From: Myxococcales bacterium
GTDB taxonomy: Bacteria > Myxococcota_A > Polyangia > Polyangiales > Polyangiaceae
Assembly (NCBI GenBank): GCA_025355005.1
Contig: JANXLV010000193.1
Span: 1-64,000, forward strand
Length of the DNA: 64,000 nucleotides
Direction: 5' to 3'
Part shown: piece by piece, positions 1 through 11,675 of the stretch
How positions within the stretch are numbered: position 1 is the first letter of the stretch
Layout of the letters: each line of letters begins with the position of its first letter
Program-made: the position numbers and the translations under genes
Notes under the pieces: generated by a model
Told to the model about the DNA's origin: nothing
What the model saw: the letters and a program-made list of their open reading frames with translations, nothing else
Databases searched by the model: none

Positions 1-16
1 CCTTGCAGGTCAGGCC

Positions 17-829
17 GTGGAGATGACCGAATCCCCTTCGTCGCGACGACGCCCGCCGGGAGACAACGCGCCTCTACCGGCGGGTTTCTCCGAGCAAAGC
101 CGCGAACGGATGATGTCGGACGTCCGCTACCTGCTTCGCCAGCCATCCACCCCCTGGATCGTGTTCGACCGAAGCTCGCCGCCAGGAGACAGCTCAACCT
201 CGGGCTCACCGGTCGGGGGCTCTGCCCCCAACGCCCCCGATTCGGCGCAGCTCGCTTCGCGCCCAGCGCCTCAGACCTCGACCTCGACCTCGACCTCGAC
301 CTCAATCTCGATCCCCACCTCGATCCCGACTCCGACCCCGACCTTCACTCCCACGTCCTTCGTTCCCTTCGAGATCGAAGCTCCATTCGCGCTCCCTCAT
401 CCGCGCGCGGCCTTCCCGAAGGTTGGTGTGGCCGTGGCGCTTCTCTCGGTGCTCGCTGCCGTTGCCGTGTTCGGGACGCTGCGGAGCATGCGGGGCATGG
501 ATGGTGCGTCCGTCGCGAAGACCGCCACGCAGGTGGAGCCCGTCGCAGATGTGCCCGCGGCGGCGCCGCCTTCGCCGAAGCCAGAGCCCGAGAGCGCGGA
601 GCCAGAGCCCGAGAAGAAGACCGTGGCGATCTCGAACGCGCCTGCGTGGCTTCTGATTCGTGGCAACGCGAGCATTCATCGCATCTACCTGGACGGGAAG
701 CTGCTCCTGGGGACCGGCGCGCGCTCGTTCGTCGTGAAGTGCGGGATGCACACGATCGCGGTGAGCGACAAGAAGCACACGCGCGACGTGGACGTGCCTT
801 GCGGTGGTGAGCTCGTCGTGAGCGAATAG
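17..829 (+). CDS. Membrane protein with PEGA-like C-terminal domain, possibly 5' truncated by the window
   Basis: The reading frame is open right up to the window edge, so the GTG at 17 and the ATG at 23 are only the first visible starts and the gene may begin outside. Visible parts are a disordered Ser/Pro/Thr-rich region (residues 52-115) with a Thr-Ser dipeptide run, one membrane helix (about 136-154), a Pro/Glu-rich linker, and a C-terminal domain of about 60 residues. That domain resembles PEGA surface domains: it has an IYLDGK turn, a stretch near KCGMHTIAV and two cysteines. The kinase at 4209-5786 has a similar tail, so this could be the end of a kinase-like or sensor protein. No catalytic domain is visible. 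Function unknown. Confidence 0.6.
   Translation: MEMTESPSSRRRPPGDNAPLPAGFSEQSRERMMSDVRYLLRQPSTPWIVFDRSSPPGDSSTSGSPVGGSAPNAPDSAQLASRPAPQTSTSTSTSTSISIPTSIPTPTPTFTPTSFVPFEIEAPFALPHPRAAFPKVGVAVALLSVLAAVAVFGTLRSMRGMDGASVAKTATQVEPVADVPAAAPPSPKPEPESAEPEPEKKTVAISNAPAWLLIRGNASIHRIYLDGKLLLGTGARSFVVKCGMHTIAVSDKKHTRDVDVPCGGELVVSE
274..303 (+). repeat. GACCTC hexamer repeat, five units, inside coding sequence
   Basis: Five perfect copies of the hexamer GACCTC lie inside the first gene, where this frame reads them as alternating Thr and Ser. Degenerate copies continue to about 345. The same hexamer, on the opposite strand, occurs five times in noncoding DNA at 57271-57300. Confidence 0.9.
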
Positions 830-833
830 CGTC

Positions 834-1406
834 GTGACCGACGACGACAAGGTAGTTCTCGAGGCTCGCCTCGCCGGTATCTACGTGGACGGCGCGAAGC
901 CCACGACGGGACCGATCGTCCTCGTTGCGTACGACCCCGCGTGGCCGTCGCTCTTCCAGCGCGAGGCAGAGCGCATTCGTGTTGCGCTCGGCGATGCGGC
1001 TCGTGTGCTCGAGCACGCGGGATCGACCTCCGTCCCGGGGCTCTCCGCAAAGCCCGTGATCGACATCGTGCTCGCGGTGCCCGACTCCGCGGACGAGGCC
1101 AGCTACGTGCCGTCGCTGGTGCTGCGCGGGTACGTGCTCACGATCCGGGAGCCGGAGTGGTTCCAGCACCGCGTCTTCAAGGGGCCCGACACCAACGTGA
1201 ACCTCCACGTGTTCACGGAGCGCTGCGAGGAGATCGACCGCATGCTCCGGTTCCGCGACCACCTGCGCACGAACGACGCCGACCGTGCGCTCTACGAGAG
1301 CACCAAGCGCACGCTGGCGAAGAAGGAATGGGCTTACGTGCAGGCGTACGCAGACGCAAAGGGCGAGGTGGTGCGAGAGATCATGGCGCGCGCGCGGCTC
1401 GCATGA
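834..1406 (+). CDS. GrpB-family (UPF0157) nucleotidyltransferase-fold protein
   Basis: The 190-residue protein matches the GrpB/UPF0157 family: the YDPAWP motif near residue 32, then EHAGSTSVPGL, the metal-site-like DIVLAV segment and a C-terminal Arg/Lys-rich helix. The family has a nucleotidyltransferase fold and is sometimes found fused to dephospho-CoA kinase, but its physiological reaction is not firmly established. The GTG start at 834 lies four bases after the stop of the preceding gene, so the two may be cotranscribed. Length is normal for the family and the key motif is intact. Confidence 0.85.
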   Translation: MTDDDKVVLEARLAGIYVDGAKPTTGPIVLVAYDPAWPSLFQREAERIRVALGDAARVLEHAGSTSVPGLSAKPVIDIVLAVPDSADEASYVPSLVLRGYVLTIREPEWFQHRVFKGPDTNVNLHVFTERCEEIDRMLRFRDHLRTNDADRALYESTKRTLAKKEWAYVQAYADAKGEVVREIMARARLA

Positions 1407-1448
1407 TTTCCGTTTGCGCGACGGTCACCAGGGCCTAGATTCCGCGGC

Positions 1449-4199
<2,751 letters not shown>

Positions 4200-4208
4200 C
4201 GCTCGCTC

Positions 4209-5786
4209 CTACGGCGCCGAGTAGGAATCGGGGATGCGCAAGATCACGAGCTGCCCTTCCTGCGCGTAGATCTTGCTCGCCCACACGGTGCGTCCCGCGG
4301 ACAACGCCTTCACGAGATGCGTCCCGGCAGTGACGCGTGCTGGGCGCGTCGGTGCGATCGAGAGCTCGGCACCGTCGCAGTAGAGCGTGGTGCCTGTCGC
4401 GAGCGGATGCTCGAGCCCGAGCCGTACACCGGTCTGCGGCCTCGCGCGGCGGCGTGGAGCAATCGCGATGCGCGGCGAAGGCGCGGAGCTCGACGGTGCG
4501 CTACCGGGCGGGGCGGCGGCGGACGATTCCGGTTGCGTCACGACGTCTTCCACGCCGTAGTCGAGATCGTCTTGATCGTCGTCGTCGTTCTTTTGCCGCG
4601 CGGCGACCATCGTGGACGCGGGCTCCCTTGCGCTGCTGGACGCGGCAGTCGCCACCGCATCCTCGGGCGCGCGACCGCGTGCCAGCGCGAGCACGAAGAC
4701 GGTCATCGCGAAGATGACCAGCGCGACGGCCGCGTACCGCCGCGCCGACCACGCACGAGACGCCGCGCCCGCCACCACCGGCGCCGGCGCTTTTGCGATG
4801 TCGCGCGGGGCTTCCGCCAGCTCGTCGGTGTCGCCCGTATCCTCCAGGAATGGAACGTCGCGCGCGTGCGCCATGCTCCGCACGATGTGCTCCGCAAACG
4901 CGACGCTCCCGGGCGGCCCGAACGGCGCCAGCGCCGCTGCGAGCTTGCCCACGTCGGCGTAGCGCGCGTCTCGATTGCGCGCGAGACACTTGAGGAGCAC
5001 GAGATCGAGCTCCTTCTGCGACTCCGGTCTCTCTGTGGAGAGGTTCGGGATCGGGAGGCCGCGGATGTTCGCGACGACCTCGCCGATGTTCGCCGCGGCG
5101 AAGAGCCCGATGCCGGTGAGGATCTCGTACAGGATGACGCCGAGGCTCCAGATGTCCGCGCGCGGATCGATCACGGAGCCGACCTCGAGGCGCTCCGGCG
5201 CCATGTACTCGGGCGTGCCGACCGCATGTCCAGGACGCGTCAGGGCGAGCCCCTCCTTCTTGCTCGTGAGGAGCTTGGAGATGCCGAAGTCGAGCACCTT
5301 CACGAACGGCGAGCCATCGAGCGCGGTCGTCACGAAGAGGTTCGCTGGCTTGAGGTCGCGATGCACCATGCCACGCGCGTGCACCTCGGCAAGCGCGTCG
5401 CAGGTCTGCAGGATCATGTCGACGCCGAGCTCGATCGGCAGCGCCTTCAGATCCATGAGCGTCTGCGCGAGATCCTTGCCGTCCAGGCGCTCCATCACGA
5501 GATACGGGTTGCCCTCCGGCAGGACGCCCATGTCGTAGATCTGCGGGACGCGCGTCGTACGTAGCTGCGCGGACGCGCGGGCTTCGTGTCGGAAGCGCGC
5601 GAGCCCCTCTGGCTCCGCGAGCATCACGTCCGACATGAGCTTCACCGCGACCGCACGCGAAAGCAGCCCGTCCGTCGCCGCGTACACCGTGCTCATGCCG
5701 CCCTTCGCGAGCACGCGCTCGACGACATAGCGACCACCGAGCTTCTGGCCGGCGACGAGCTCTACAGAGGGCGCAGGGTCGATCAC
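4209..5786 (-). CDS. Membrane-anchored Ser/Thr protein kinase with PEGA-like tail
   Basis: The N-terminal 270 residues form a Hanks-type kinase: glycine loop (LAKGGMSTV), VAVKLM lysine, HRDLKPAN catalytic loop, DFGISK and MAPERLE. An alanine/proline-rich linker with one membrane helix (around AAVALVIFAMTVFVLAL) follows, then a C-terminal domain with YCDGAEL and GTHLVKAL segments resembling PEGA. The frame is open to 5930, but that would overlap the divergent gene at 5881; the GTG at 5786 gives the usual short lead into GGRYVVERVLAKGG, and a GTG at 5819 is the alternative. The kinase domain would be cytoplasmic with the tail outside. All catalytic residues are present, so it is probably active. 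Confidence 0.88.
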   Translation of the reverse strand: MIDPAPSVELVAGQKLGGRYVVERVLAKGGMSTVYAATDGLLSRAVAVKLMSDVMLAEPEGLARFRHEARASAQLRTTRVPQIYDMGVLPEGNPYLVMERLDGKDLAQTLMDLKALPIELGVDMILQTCDALAEVHARGMVHRDLKPANLFVTTALDGSPFVKVLDFGISKLLTSKKEGLALTRPGHAVGTPEYMAPERLEVGSVIDPRADIWSLGVILYEILTGIGLFAAANIGEVVANIRGLPIPNLSTERPESQKELDLVLLKCLARNRDARYADVGKLAAALAPFGPPGSVAFAEHIVRSMAHARDVPFLEDTGDTDELAEAPRDIAKAPAPVVAGAASRAWSARRYAAVALVIFAMTVFVLALARGRAPEDAVATAASSSAREPASTMVAARQKNDDDDQDDLDYGVEDVVTQPESSAAAPPGSAPSSSAPSPRIAIAPRRRARPQTGVRLGLEHPLATGTTLYCDGAELSIAPTRPARVTAGTHLVKALSAGRTVWASKIYAQEGQLVILRIPDSYSAP

Positions 5787-5880
5787 CTTCCAATAGTGCC
5801 ATAGGCGGGTAGAGATCACGGGCCGCTTTCGAACGCGTGCTAACTCGCGTACCGTTCGTGGACTCCTGGGGGGAGAAGCC

Positions 5881-7445
5881 TTGGTGTTGCAGATGGACGA
5901 TCTCATCGAGCGACTCGATGAATCAATCACGGTCTACGATCGGGACGCGCGCGTCGTCTTCCTGAACCGCGCCGCATCGCGTGCGCTGCGGATGCCGGCG
6001 GAAAAGGTCCTCGGCCGCCGGGTGTGGGAGCTGGTGGAGTCACCCGTGCGCACGCCCTTCCGCGACGCGATCGAGGCTGTGATCGCTGGCGGCCCCAAGT
6101 GCACGGTGACCTATCGCGTGCCCACGCTCGACCGCTGGTTCGAGGTGGACATCTATCCGCACCCGGAGGGCGCGATCGCCGTCGCTCGCGACATCACGGA
6201 GCGCCAGACCGCGCAGGAGCGGCTGCGCGAGAGCGAGGCCCGCTTCCGCGCCATGGTGGAGTTCGCACCAGAGGCCATCCTGATCTTCGACAGCGGCACC
6301 GGACGCTTCACGGATGCCAATGCGGAGGCCGAGAAGCTCTTTGGGCACACGCGCGCCGAGCTGCTGCTGATCGGTCCGGCGGAGGTATCGCCCGCGAGGC
6401 AGCCGGATGGGTCGTCATCGGTGGAGCTCCTGGCAGGCATCGTCCAGGGGTTCCTCGACACGGGCAGCGCCGATCTCGAATGGACCTTGCGTTCGCGCGG
6501 GACCAGAAGATCTCGCCGCGCGTCCTCAGCCTGAGCACATACGCAGAGCGCATGAAGCCCATGCTGACGCGCATCGTCGGTGAGGACGTGGAGATCGAGC
6601 TCGATCTGGCGCAGCCGCTGGGCGATGTGCTGATCGATCCAGGACACGTGGAGCAGATCCTTCTGAACCTGGCGGCGAACGCGCGCGACGCCATGCCTCG
6701 TGGCGGCAGGCTCACCATCCACACGGCGAATATCTTCCTCGACAAGGAGTACGAGCGCCTCCACAACGGCGTGCCGCCGGGTCGCTACGTGATGCTCACC
6801 GTGTCCGACACGGGCGATGGGATCCCGGAGGCCGTGAAGCCGCATATCTTCGAGCCGTTCTTCACCACCAAGGCACTGCATCGCGGCACGGGGCTGGGCC
6901 TGGCGACCGTGCATGGCCTGGTCATGCAGAACCGCGGGCACATCTGGGTCTACAGCGAGCCAGGCATGGGCGCGACCTTCAAGATCTACCTGCCGCACGT
7001 GGAAGGCACATCGACCGATGTCGAGGCGACACATGACAAGGAGAAGGACGAGCTCGGCGGCACCGAGACGATCCTGCTCGTCGAAGACGACGACGGCGTG
7101 CGTCAGTCCTTGCGGCGGGCATTGCAGCGCGGTGGGTACACCGTGCTGGAGGCGCGAAACGCGGGTGAGGCGTTGCTCATCTTCGAGCAGCACGAGACGC
7201 CGATCCACGCGATGATCACGGACGTGATCATGCCGCGCATGACGGGACCCGAGCTCGCCGCGCGGCTGCGCAAGGTCAGGCCGGACCTCTGCATCGTCTT
7301 CATCTCCGGGTACTCGGAGGATCGGGTGCCCGAGGCCCACGCCACAGGAACGCCGACGCCGCTGCACGACGCCTTCATTGCCAAGCCGGTGTCGGTCGAC
7401 GCATTGCTTCGCGGCGTGCGCGGAGTGCTGGACGGAAAGTCATGA
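5881..7445 (+). pseudogene. Hybrid PAS sensor histidine kinase/response regulator, internally deleted and frameshifted
   Basis: Two frames carry parts of one protein. The first (5881-6534, TTG or GTG start behind GGGGGGAG) holds one PAS domain, the start of a second PAS domain, then nonsense. The other frame, from about 6483 to 7445, resumes with LAFARDQKISPRVL, an ATPase domain with intact N box (NLAANARDAM), DTGDGI and GTGLGL motifs, then a receiver domain with phospho-acceptor Asp in ITDVIMP and the KP lysine. The rest of PAS2 and the whole phosphoacceptor-histidine (HisKA) helix pair are missing. At the switch, CTTGCGTTCGCGCGG encodes plausible residues in both frames, as expected for a deletion between short direct repeats or an assembly collapse. 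Confidence 0.75.
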
Positions 7446-7469
7446 GGAGCGTGAGCACCCCGCAGAGAC

Positions 7470-8744
7470 TCAAATGGATTCTTCGACTGCCTTGATCGTC
7501 GCGTCGATGTCCGCGTCGGTGTGCGCCGTGCTGATGAACGCCGCCTCGAACTGCGAGGGCGGCCAGTACTGGTGACGCTCGCGCATCTTGCGGTGGAAGG
7601 AGCCGAAGCGCTCCGTGTCGCATCCCTTCGCGTCGTCCCAGCTCTTGATGCTGGGCTTGTCGGTGAAGAACAGCGTGATCATCGAGCCCACGCGCTGAAC
7701 GACGCCCTTCGCGCCCTTCTTCTGGAGCGCCGCGGTGATGCCGTTCTCGAGGCGCGCGCCGAGCTCTTCGAGCCGCGTGTACACCTTCGCGTCGAGCCGT
7801 GCGATCTGCGCGAGCGCTGCGCTCACGCACACCGGGTTCCCGCTCAGCGTGCCTGCCTGATATACGGGACCGATGGGCGCGACCTTCTCCATGATGTCGC
7901 GACGACCGCCGTACGCCGCGAGCGGCATGCCTCCGCCGATGATCTTGCCGAGACACGTCATGTCCGGGCGCAGACCTGCGCGCTCCTGCATGCCGCCGCG
8001 CGACAGACGGCAGCCGGTCATCACCTCATCGAAGATGGACACGGCGCCGTGCTTCTTGCAAAGCGCGATGATCTCCTCGAGGAAGCCCGGCTCTGGCGGG
8101 ACCACGCCCATGTTGCCCACCACCGGCTCCACGATGACAGAGGCGATCCTGTCGCCCTTGTCGGCGAAGAGCGCGCGCAGCGCCGCGAGGTCGTTGTAAG
8201 CGAGCGTCGCGGTGTTGCCGGCGGTGGCGCTCGGAACGCCCGCTGAGTCCGGCACGCCGAACGTGGCGGCGCCCGAACCTGCCTTCACGAGCAGGAAGTC
8301 CGCGTGGCCGTGATAGCAGCCCTCGAACTTCACGATCACATCGCGTCCGGTGAAGCCGCGCGCGACCCGTAGCGCGGCCATCGTTGCTTCGGTGCCGCTG
8401 GACACCGCACGGAGCATCTCGATCGACGGGTACAGCTCACAAATCTTCTCCGCGAACTCGACCTCGAGCGCGGTGGGCGCGCCGTAGCTGGTGCCGCGCG
8501 TGGCCGCCTCGGTGATCGCCGCGATGATGTCCTTGTGCGCGTGCCCGAGGATCATCGGGCCCCAGGAGCCGATGTAATCCGTGTATTTTACACCATCTGC
8601 ATCATACAGATATGCGCCCTCGGCGCGGGAGATGAAGATGGGGTCGCCGCCCACTGCGCGGAAGGCGCGCACGGGGCTGTTCACGCCGCCCGGGATACGC
8701 GCCTTCGCGCGGGAGAAGAGCTCGCTGGATTTCGAATCGGCCAT
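7470..8744 (-). CDS. hemL: Glutamate-1-semialdehyde 2,1-aminomutase
   Basis: The 424-residue PLP enzyme begins SKSSELFSRAKARIPGGVNSPVRAF, typical of HemL, and has the class III aminotransferase layout with the PLP lysine Lys267 in CLGKIIGGGMPLAAYGG. It converts glutamate-1-semialdehyde to 5-aminolevulinate, the second step of the C5 route to haem and other tetrapyrroles. Length and motifs are normal. It starts eight bases after the stop of the upstream kinase gene on the same strand, so the two are probably cotranscribed. A short AT-rich codon patch (8582-8616) sits near the N-terminus. Confidence 0.96.
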   Translation of the reverse strand: MADSKSSELFSRAKARIPGGVNSPVRAFRAVGGDPIFISRAEGAYLYDADGVKYTDYIGSWGPMILGHAHKDIIAAITEAATRGTSYGAPTALEVEFAEKICELYPSIEMLRAVSSGTEATMAALRVARGFTGRDVIVKFEGCYHGHADFLLVKAGSGAATFGVPDSAGVPSATAGNTATLAYNDLAALRALFADKGDRIASVIVEPVVGNMGVVPPEPGFLEEIIALCKKHGAVSIFDEVMTGCRLSRGGMQERAGLRPDMTCLGKIIGGGMPLAAYGGRRDIMEKVAPIGPVYQAGTLSGNPVCVSAALAQIARLDAKVYTRLEELGARLENGITAALQKKGAKGVVQRVGSMITLFFTDKPSIKSWDDAKGCDTERFGSFHRKMRERHQYWPPSQFEAAFISTAHTDADIDATIKAVEESI

Positions 8745-8752
8745 GGTCGTTC

Positions 8753-10825
8753 CTATTTCGCTACCGAGAACTTGTACGTGACGGTGACCGGCGCGCCGAT
8801 GAAGGGCGGAGAGGTCGCGTGCGTGAGGAGCTTCTGGACGCAGGTGGCCTGCGTGGTGCCGGCGTACGGCGGATCGATCGCGACCTGCGTTACCTTTCCA
8901 TCCGCTCCGAACGTGACCTTCGCGGTGCCTGGGCCGCTCAGGCCGGCCGCCTCGTGGCAGGCGCCACCGATCATGCCGCCGAAGGTGTCGAGCTTGCCCC
9001 GCGCTGCCTTCTCGTTGAATGCGTTCGGATCGACTGGCGCGGCCGATGGCGCGGCAGACGGATGTGTCGTGGGTTGCGTCGTCGGTTGGGTGGTCGGCTG
9101 CGTGGTGGGCTGCGCGGTTGCCACGGCGGCGCTGGGCGGAGGTGAGTCCGTCGGCGCGGAGGTGACGCTCGCGGTGGGCTGGGTGCCGCTGGGAACGGTG
9201 GGAACGGTGGAGCTCTCGGAGGCGGTCGTTACCGGTGTGCTGCTCGGGATTGGCAGGACGCCAGTTGCGCTCGCGCTGGCCGCCAGGTTCGGATCGACCT
9301 TGGCGCCCCTGAGGCGCATGAACGCGACTGCGCCGCCGATGACCACGAACAGCGCGAGCACCGCGACGGCAACGATGACGCCGATGAGCGCGCCGTTGCT
9401 CTTCGGAGGCTCTGGCGGCGGTTCATACGAGGGTCGTGCGGACGCATCATCGACGATGACGGGGTTCGTGGGCGGGGGCATGCCGTTGCTCACGCCGGAG
9501 CTCGTGATGTTCGCGCCCGTCTGCTGCTGCGCGGGCTGCGGCGGCGCGGGTTGCTGCGGCGGGATCACAGCGCTCTGGCCTGCCGCACGCGGAGCCATGG
9601 GCGCGGGCGTTGGCAGACCAGAGGGCCGCTGATGCATGGCGAGCGTCGCGTTCAGGTTTGGCGAGGACGGCGCCTTCAACCGATGCGTCGTTGGTTGAGC
9701 AGGTGTGCCTGCGGCAGGCACGGGTGCGGCGGCGGACAGCATGGGCGCAGCGGGCGGCAGCGCGACCGGCGGCGCGGCCATCGCCAGCGTCTTGTTTTGC
9801 TGCTCCTTGCTGCTCTTCCCTTGATCGATCTGATCCTTCAAGAAGTCCATACTGAGCGGCACGGTCGAGAGCGCGTTGAAGCCCTTGTGGCGCGCCATCC
9901 GGATCGCGTTTCGGAACACGACCCAGAAGTCGTGCGCGTTCTGCCAGCGCTCCTTCGGGTTGACCTTGAAGGAGCGCACGAAGACCTGCTCGATCTCGTC
10001 GGGCACGGTCAGGCCGAGCGTACGCGGGGTGGGCCTGTGCTCTTCGTCCAGGGCGCCGCGCGCGAAGTCGCCGATGTGCTCGCCCTTCGTCACGGGCTCG
10101 CCCACCATGGATTCGAGGAGCATGAGCGAGAAGCCGTAGATGTCCGTCCACGGCCCGACCTCGCCCACGCGATCGTCGAACTGCTCGGGCGCGCCGTAGG
10201 CGGGAGCAAAGATGCGGATCGAGCCGAGCGTCTGCGCACGCGCGCCGAGCTCCAGCGTGTGATCGCGCAAGATCTTGGCGACGCCGAAATCGAGCACCTT
10301 GGTCTTTGTCGCTCCCTTGTCTTCGATGATGAAGATGTTGCCCGGGTTCATGTCGCGGTGAACGACGCCCTGGGCGTGTGCGTAGCCGAGACCATCCGCG
10401 GCGCCGGAGAAGAGCTCGAACGCGTCCTCCAGCGTGCGGCCTTCCAACCCCTTGGCGCGCCGCTGATCGTAGTCCTGCGCGAGCGACCGACCCTCGAGCC
10501 ATTCGAGAACCATGTACGGGAGCACCGCGCCCGTGGCGGGGACGATGGTGGTCCCCGAAGAGATGCTTCGCACGATGGAGAGATTGCCCTGCGAGAGCTG
10601 GTAGTAGAGGCGGCTCTCGTCGCGAAAGCGTTGCACGAACGAATCCACGAGCGACGCCTGGAGCGCCGACGGCAGCTTGAGGCACTTCAGCGCGACGGGA
10701 GCATCGAGCCCGACGTGGTGGCCTTTGTAGACGACGCTGAATCCGCCCTCGCCGACGTACTTGTCGACGCGAAATTGCCCGTCGAGCGTCTGCCCGACGA
10801 GTCCGAACGGATCATGCTCGTCCAC
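8753..10825 (-). CDS. Membrane Ser/Thr protein kinase with cysteine-pair C-terminal domain
   Basis: A 690-residue protein. Residues about 18-290 form a Hanks-type kinase: VGEGGFSVVYKG loop, VALKCLK lysine, HRDMNPGN catalytic loop (Met replaces the usual Leu/Ile), DFGVAK and the APEQ segment. A Pro/Ala/Gln-rich linker, one membrane helix near residues 490-512 (GVIVAVAVLALFVVIGGAV), a PTTQ repeat and a C-terminal domain with two cysteines (GGACHEA and ATCVQKL) follow. The last domain resembles the AgmX/TonB-like modules of myxobacterial envelope proteins and the lipoprotein at 34504. The start is GTG. The gene stands between an outer-membrane-type protein and hemL. Confidence 0.88.
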   Translation of the reverse strand: MDEHDPFGLVGQTLDGQFRVDKYVGEGGFSVVYKGHHVGLDAPVALKCLKLPSALQASLVDSFVQRFRDESRLYYQLSQGNLSIVRSISSGTTIVPATGAVLPYMVLEWLEGRSLAQDYDQRRAKGLEGRTLEDAFELFSGAADGLGYAHAQGVVHRDMNPGNIFIIEDKGATKTKVLDFGVAKILRDHTLELGARAQTLGSIRIFAPAYGAPEQFDDRVGEVGPWTDIYGFSLMLLESMVGEPVTKGEHIGDFARGALDEEHRPTPRTLGLTVPDEIEQVFVRSFKVNPKERWQNAHDFWVVFRNAIRMARHKGFNALSTVPLSMDFLKDQIDQGKSSKEQQNKTLAMAAPPVALPPAAPMLSAAAPVPAAGTPAQPTTHRLKAPSSPNLNATLAMHQRPSGLPTPAPMAPRAAGQSAVIPPQQPAPPQPAQQQTGANITSSGVSNGMPPPTNPVIVDDASARPSYEPPPEPPKSNGALIGVIVAVAVLALFVVIGGAVAFMRLRGAKVDPNLAASASATGVLPIPSSTPVTTASESSTVPTVPSGTQPTASVTSAPTDSPPPSAAVATAQPTTQPTTQPTTQPTTHPSAAPSAAPVDPNAFNEKAARGKLDTFGGMIGGACHEAAGLSGPGTAKVTFGADGKVTQVAIDPPYAGTTQATCVQKLLTHATSPPFIGAPVTVTYKFSVAK
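9064..9111 (-). repeat. 12-base repeat encoding (QPTT)n
   Basis: Four imperfect 12-base units encode Gln-Pro-Thr-Thr repeats in the extracytoplasmic linker of the kinase at 8753-10825. Likely a flexible spacer whose copy number may vary between strains. Confidence 0.8.
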
Positions 10826-10883
10826 GAGTGCAGCCTACAAGGGATCCAGAAGGATTGAAACGCAGTCCATGAGCGGGTCCGCG

Positions 10884-11588
10884 CTACTTCGACAGGTAGT
10901 ACGCGAGGCGGAGGCCCGCGGTCAGGCTGTCTGCGCTGATCGACATGGCATCTATGTGCGTATATTTCAGCTCTGGCGCCAGCGCCAGATGGCCCCTCTT
11001 GAGGCGCGCCAGCGTGAGCTCGTAGAAGGCTCCCGTTCCCACGTATGACTGCGTGCCGTCCACGTTGGGGTAGCGGCCGAACTTGGTCTCCAGCGACGAC
11101 GAGCCCACGCCCACCTCGCCGAAGATGCCGAGATCCCCGATGCGTGGGTAGAAGCGCACGAGCGGGAACGCGTCGAGGCGCATGCCCACGCCCAGGCCGT
11201 GCGACTTCCAGTGAGCGCTCTCGTAGTGGTCGACCTGCATCATGAAGCCCGCGGAGAGAAAGTCCGTGAGCGCATAGCCGAGGTGGAACGAGAAGCTCGT
11301 GCCGTAGAGCAGATCGGACGAAGAGTAGAAGTCCGGGTTGTTGATCGCGCGCGCATCGTTCGGGTAGCCGGCAACGTGCGCCATGCCCGTGTGCATCGTG
11401 GCGGATGGTGAGAAGCCGTCGCGAAACTTCGCGGGGACGTCGATGTCCTTGTTGGTCGCGGGGTCTGTCGGCCCGGCCGCGAAGGCAACGCGCTCACTCG
11501 CCGCGACGACGCCCACGAGGAGGAAGCCCGCGAGCGCGAGCCCAAGCACCTGCCCACTTGATGAGCTCTTGAGCCGGCGAATCTGCAC
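10884..11588 (-). CDS. Predicted outer-membrane beta-barrel-type protein
   Basis: The 234-residue protein starts at a GTG with an Arg/Lys N-region, a hydrophobic core (LGLALAGFLLVGVVAAS) and an Ala-X-Ala cleavage site near AFAAG, so it should be exported. The rest alternates polar and aromatic residues, has no further helix, and ends in a strand-like LTAGLRLAYYLSK. These features suggest an eight-to-ten-stranded barrel of the OmpA/OmpW size class, but no family motif is recognised. It is divergent from glyA and upstream of a kinase gene on the same strand. Confidence 0.65.
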   Translation of the reverse strand: MQIRRLKSSSSGQVLGLALAGFLLVGVVAASERVAFAAGPTDPATNKDIDVPAKFRDGFSPSATMHTGMAHVAGYPNDARAINNPDFYSSSDLLYGTSFSFHLGYALTDFLSAGFMMQVDHYESAHWKSHGLGVGMRLDAFPLVRFYPRIGDLGIFGEVGVGSSSLETKFGRYPNVDGTQSYVGTGAFYELTLARLKRGHLALAPELKYTHIDAMSISADSLTAGLRLAYYLSK

Positions 11589-11675
11589 GCAGCCTTTTTA
11601 CGACGGGAGCGCTCGCACGCCCAGACCTTTATTCCATCGACGCAGCATGCGCTTCTGGATAAAAACGAGGGTCCC

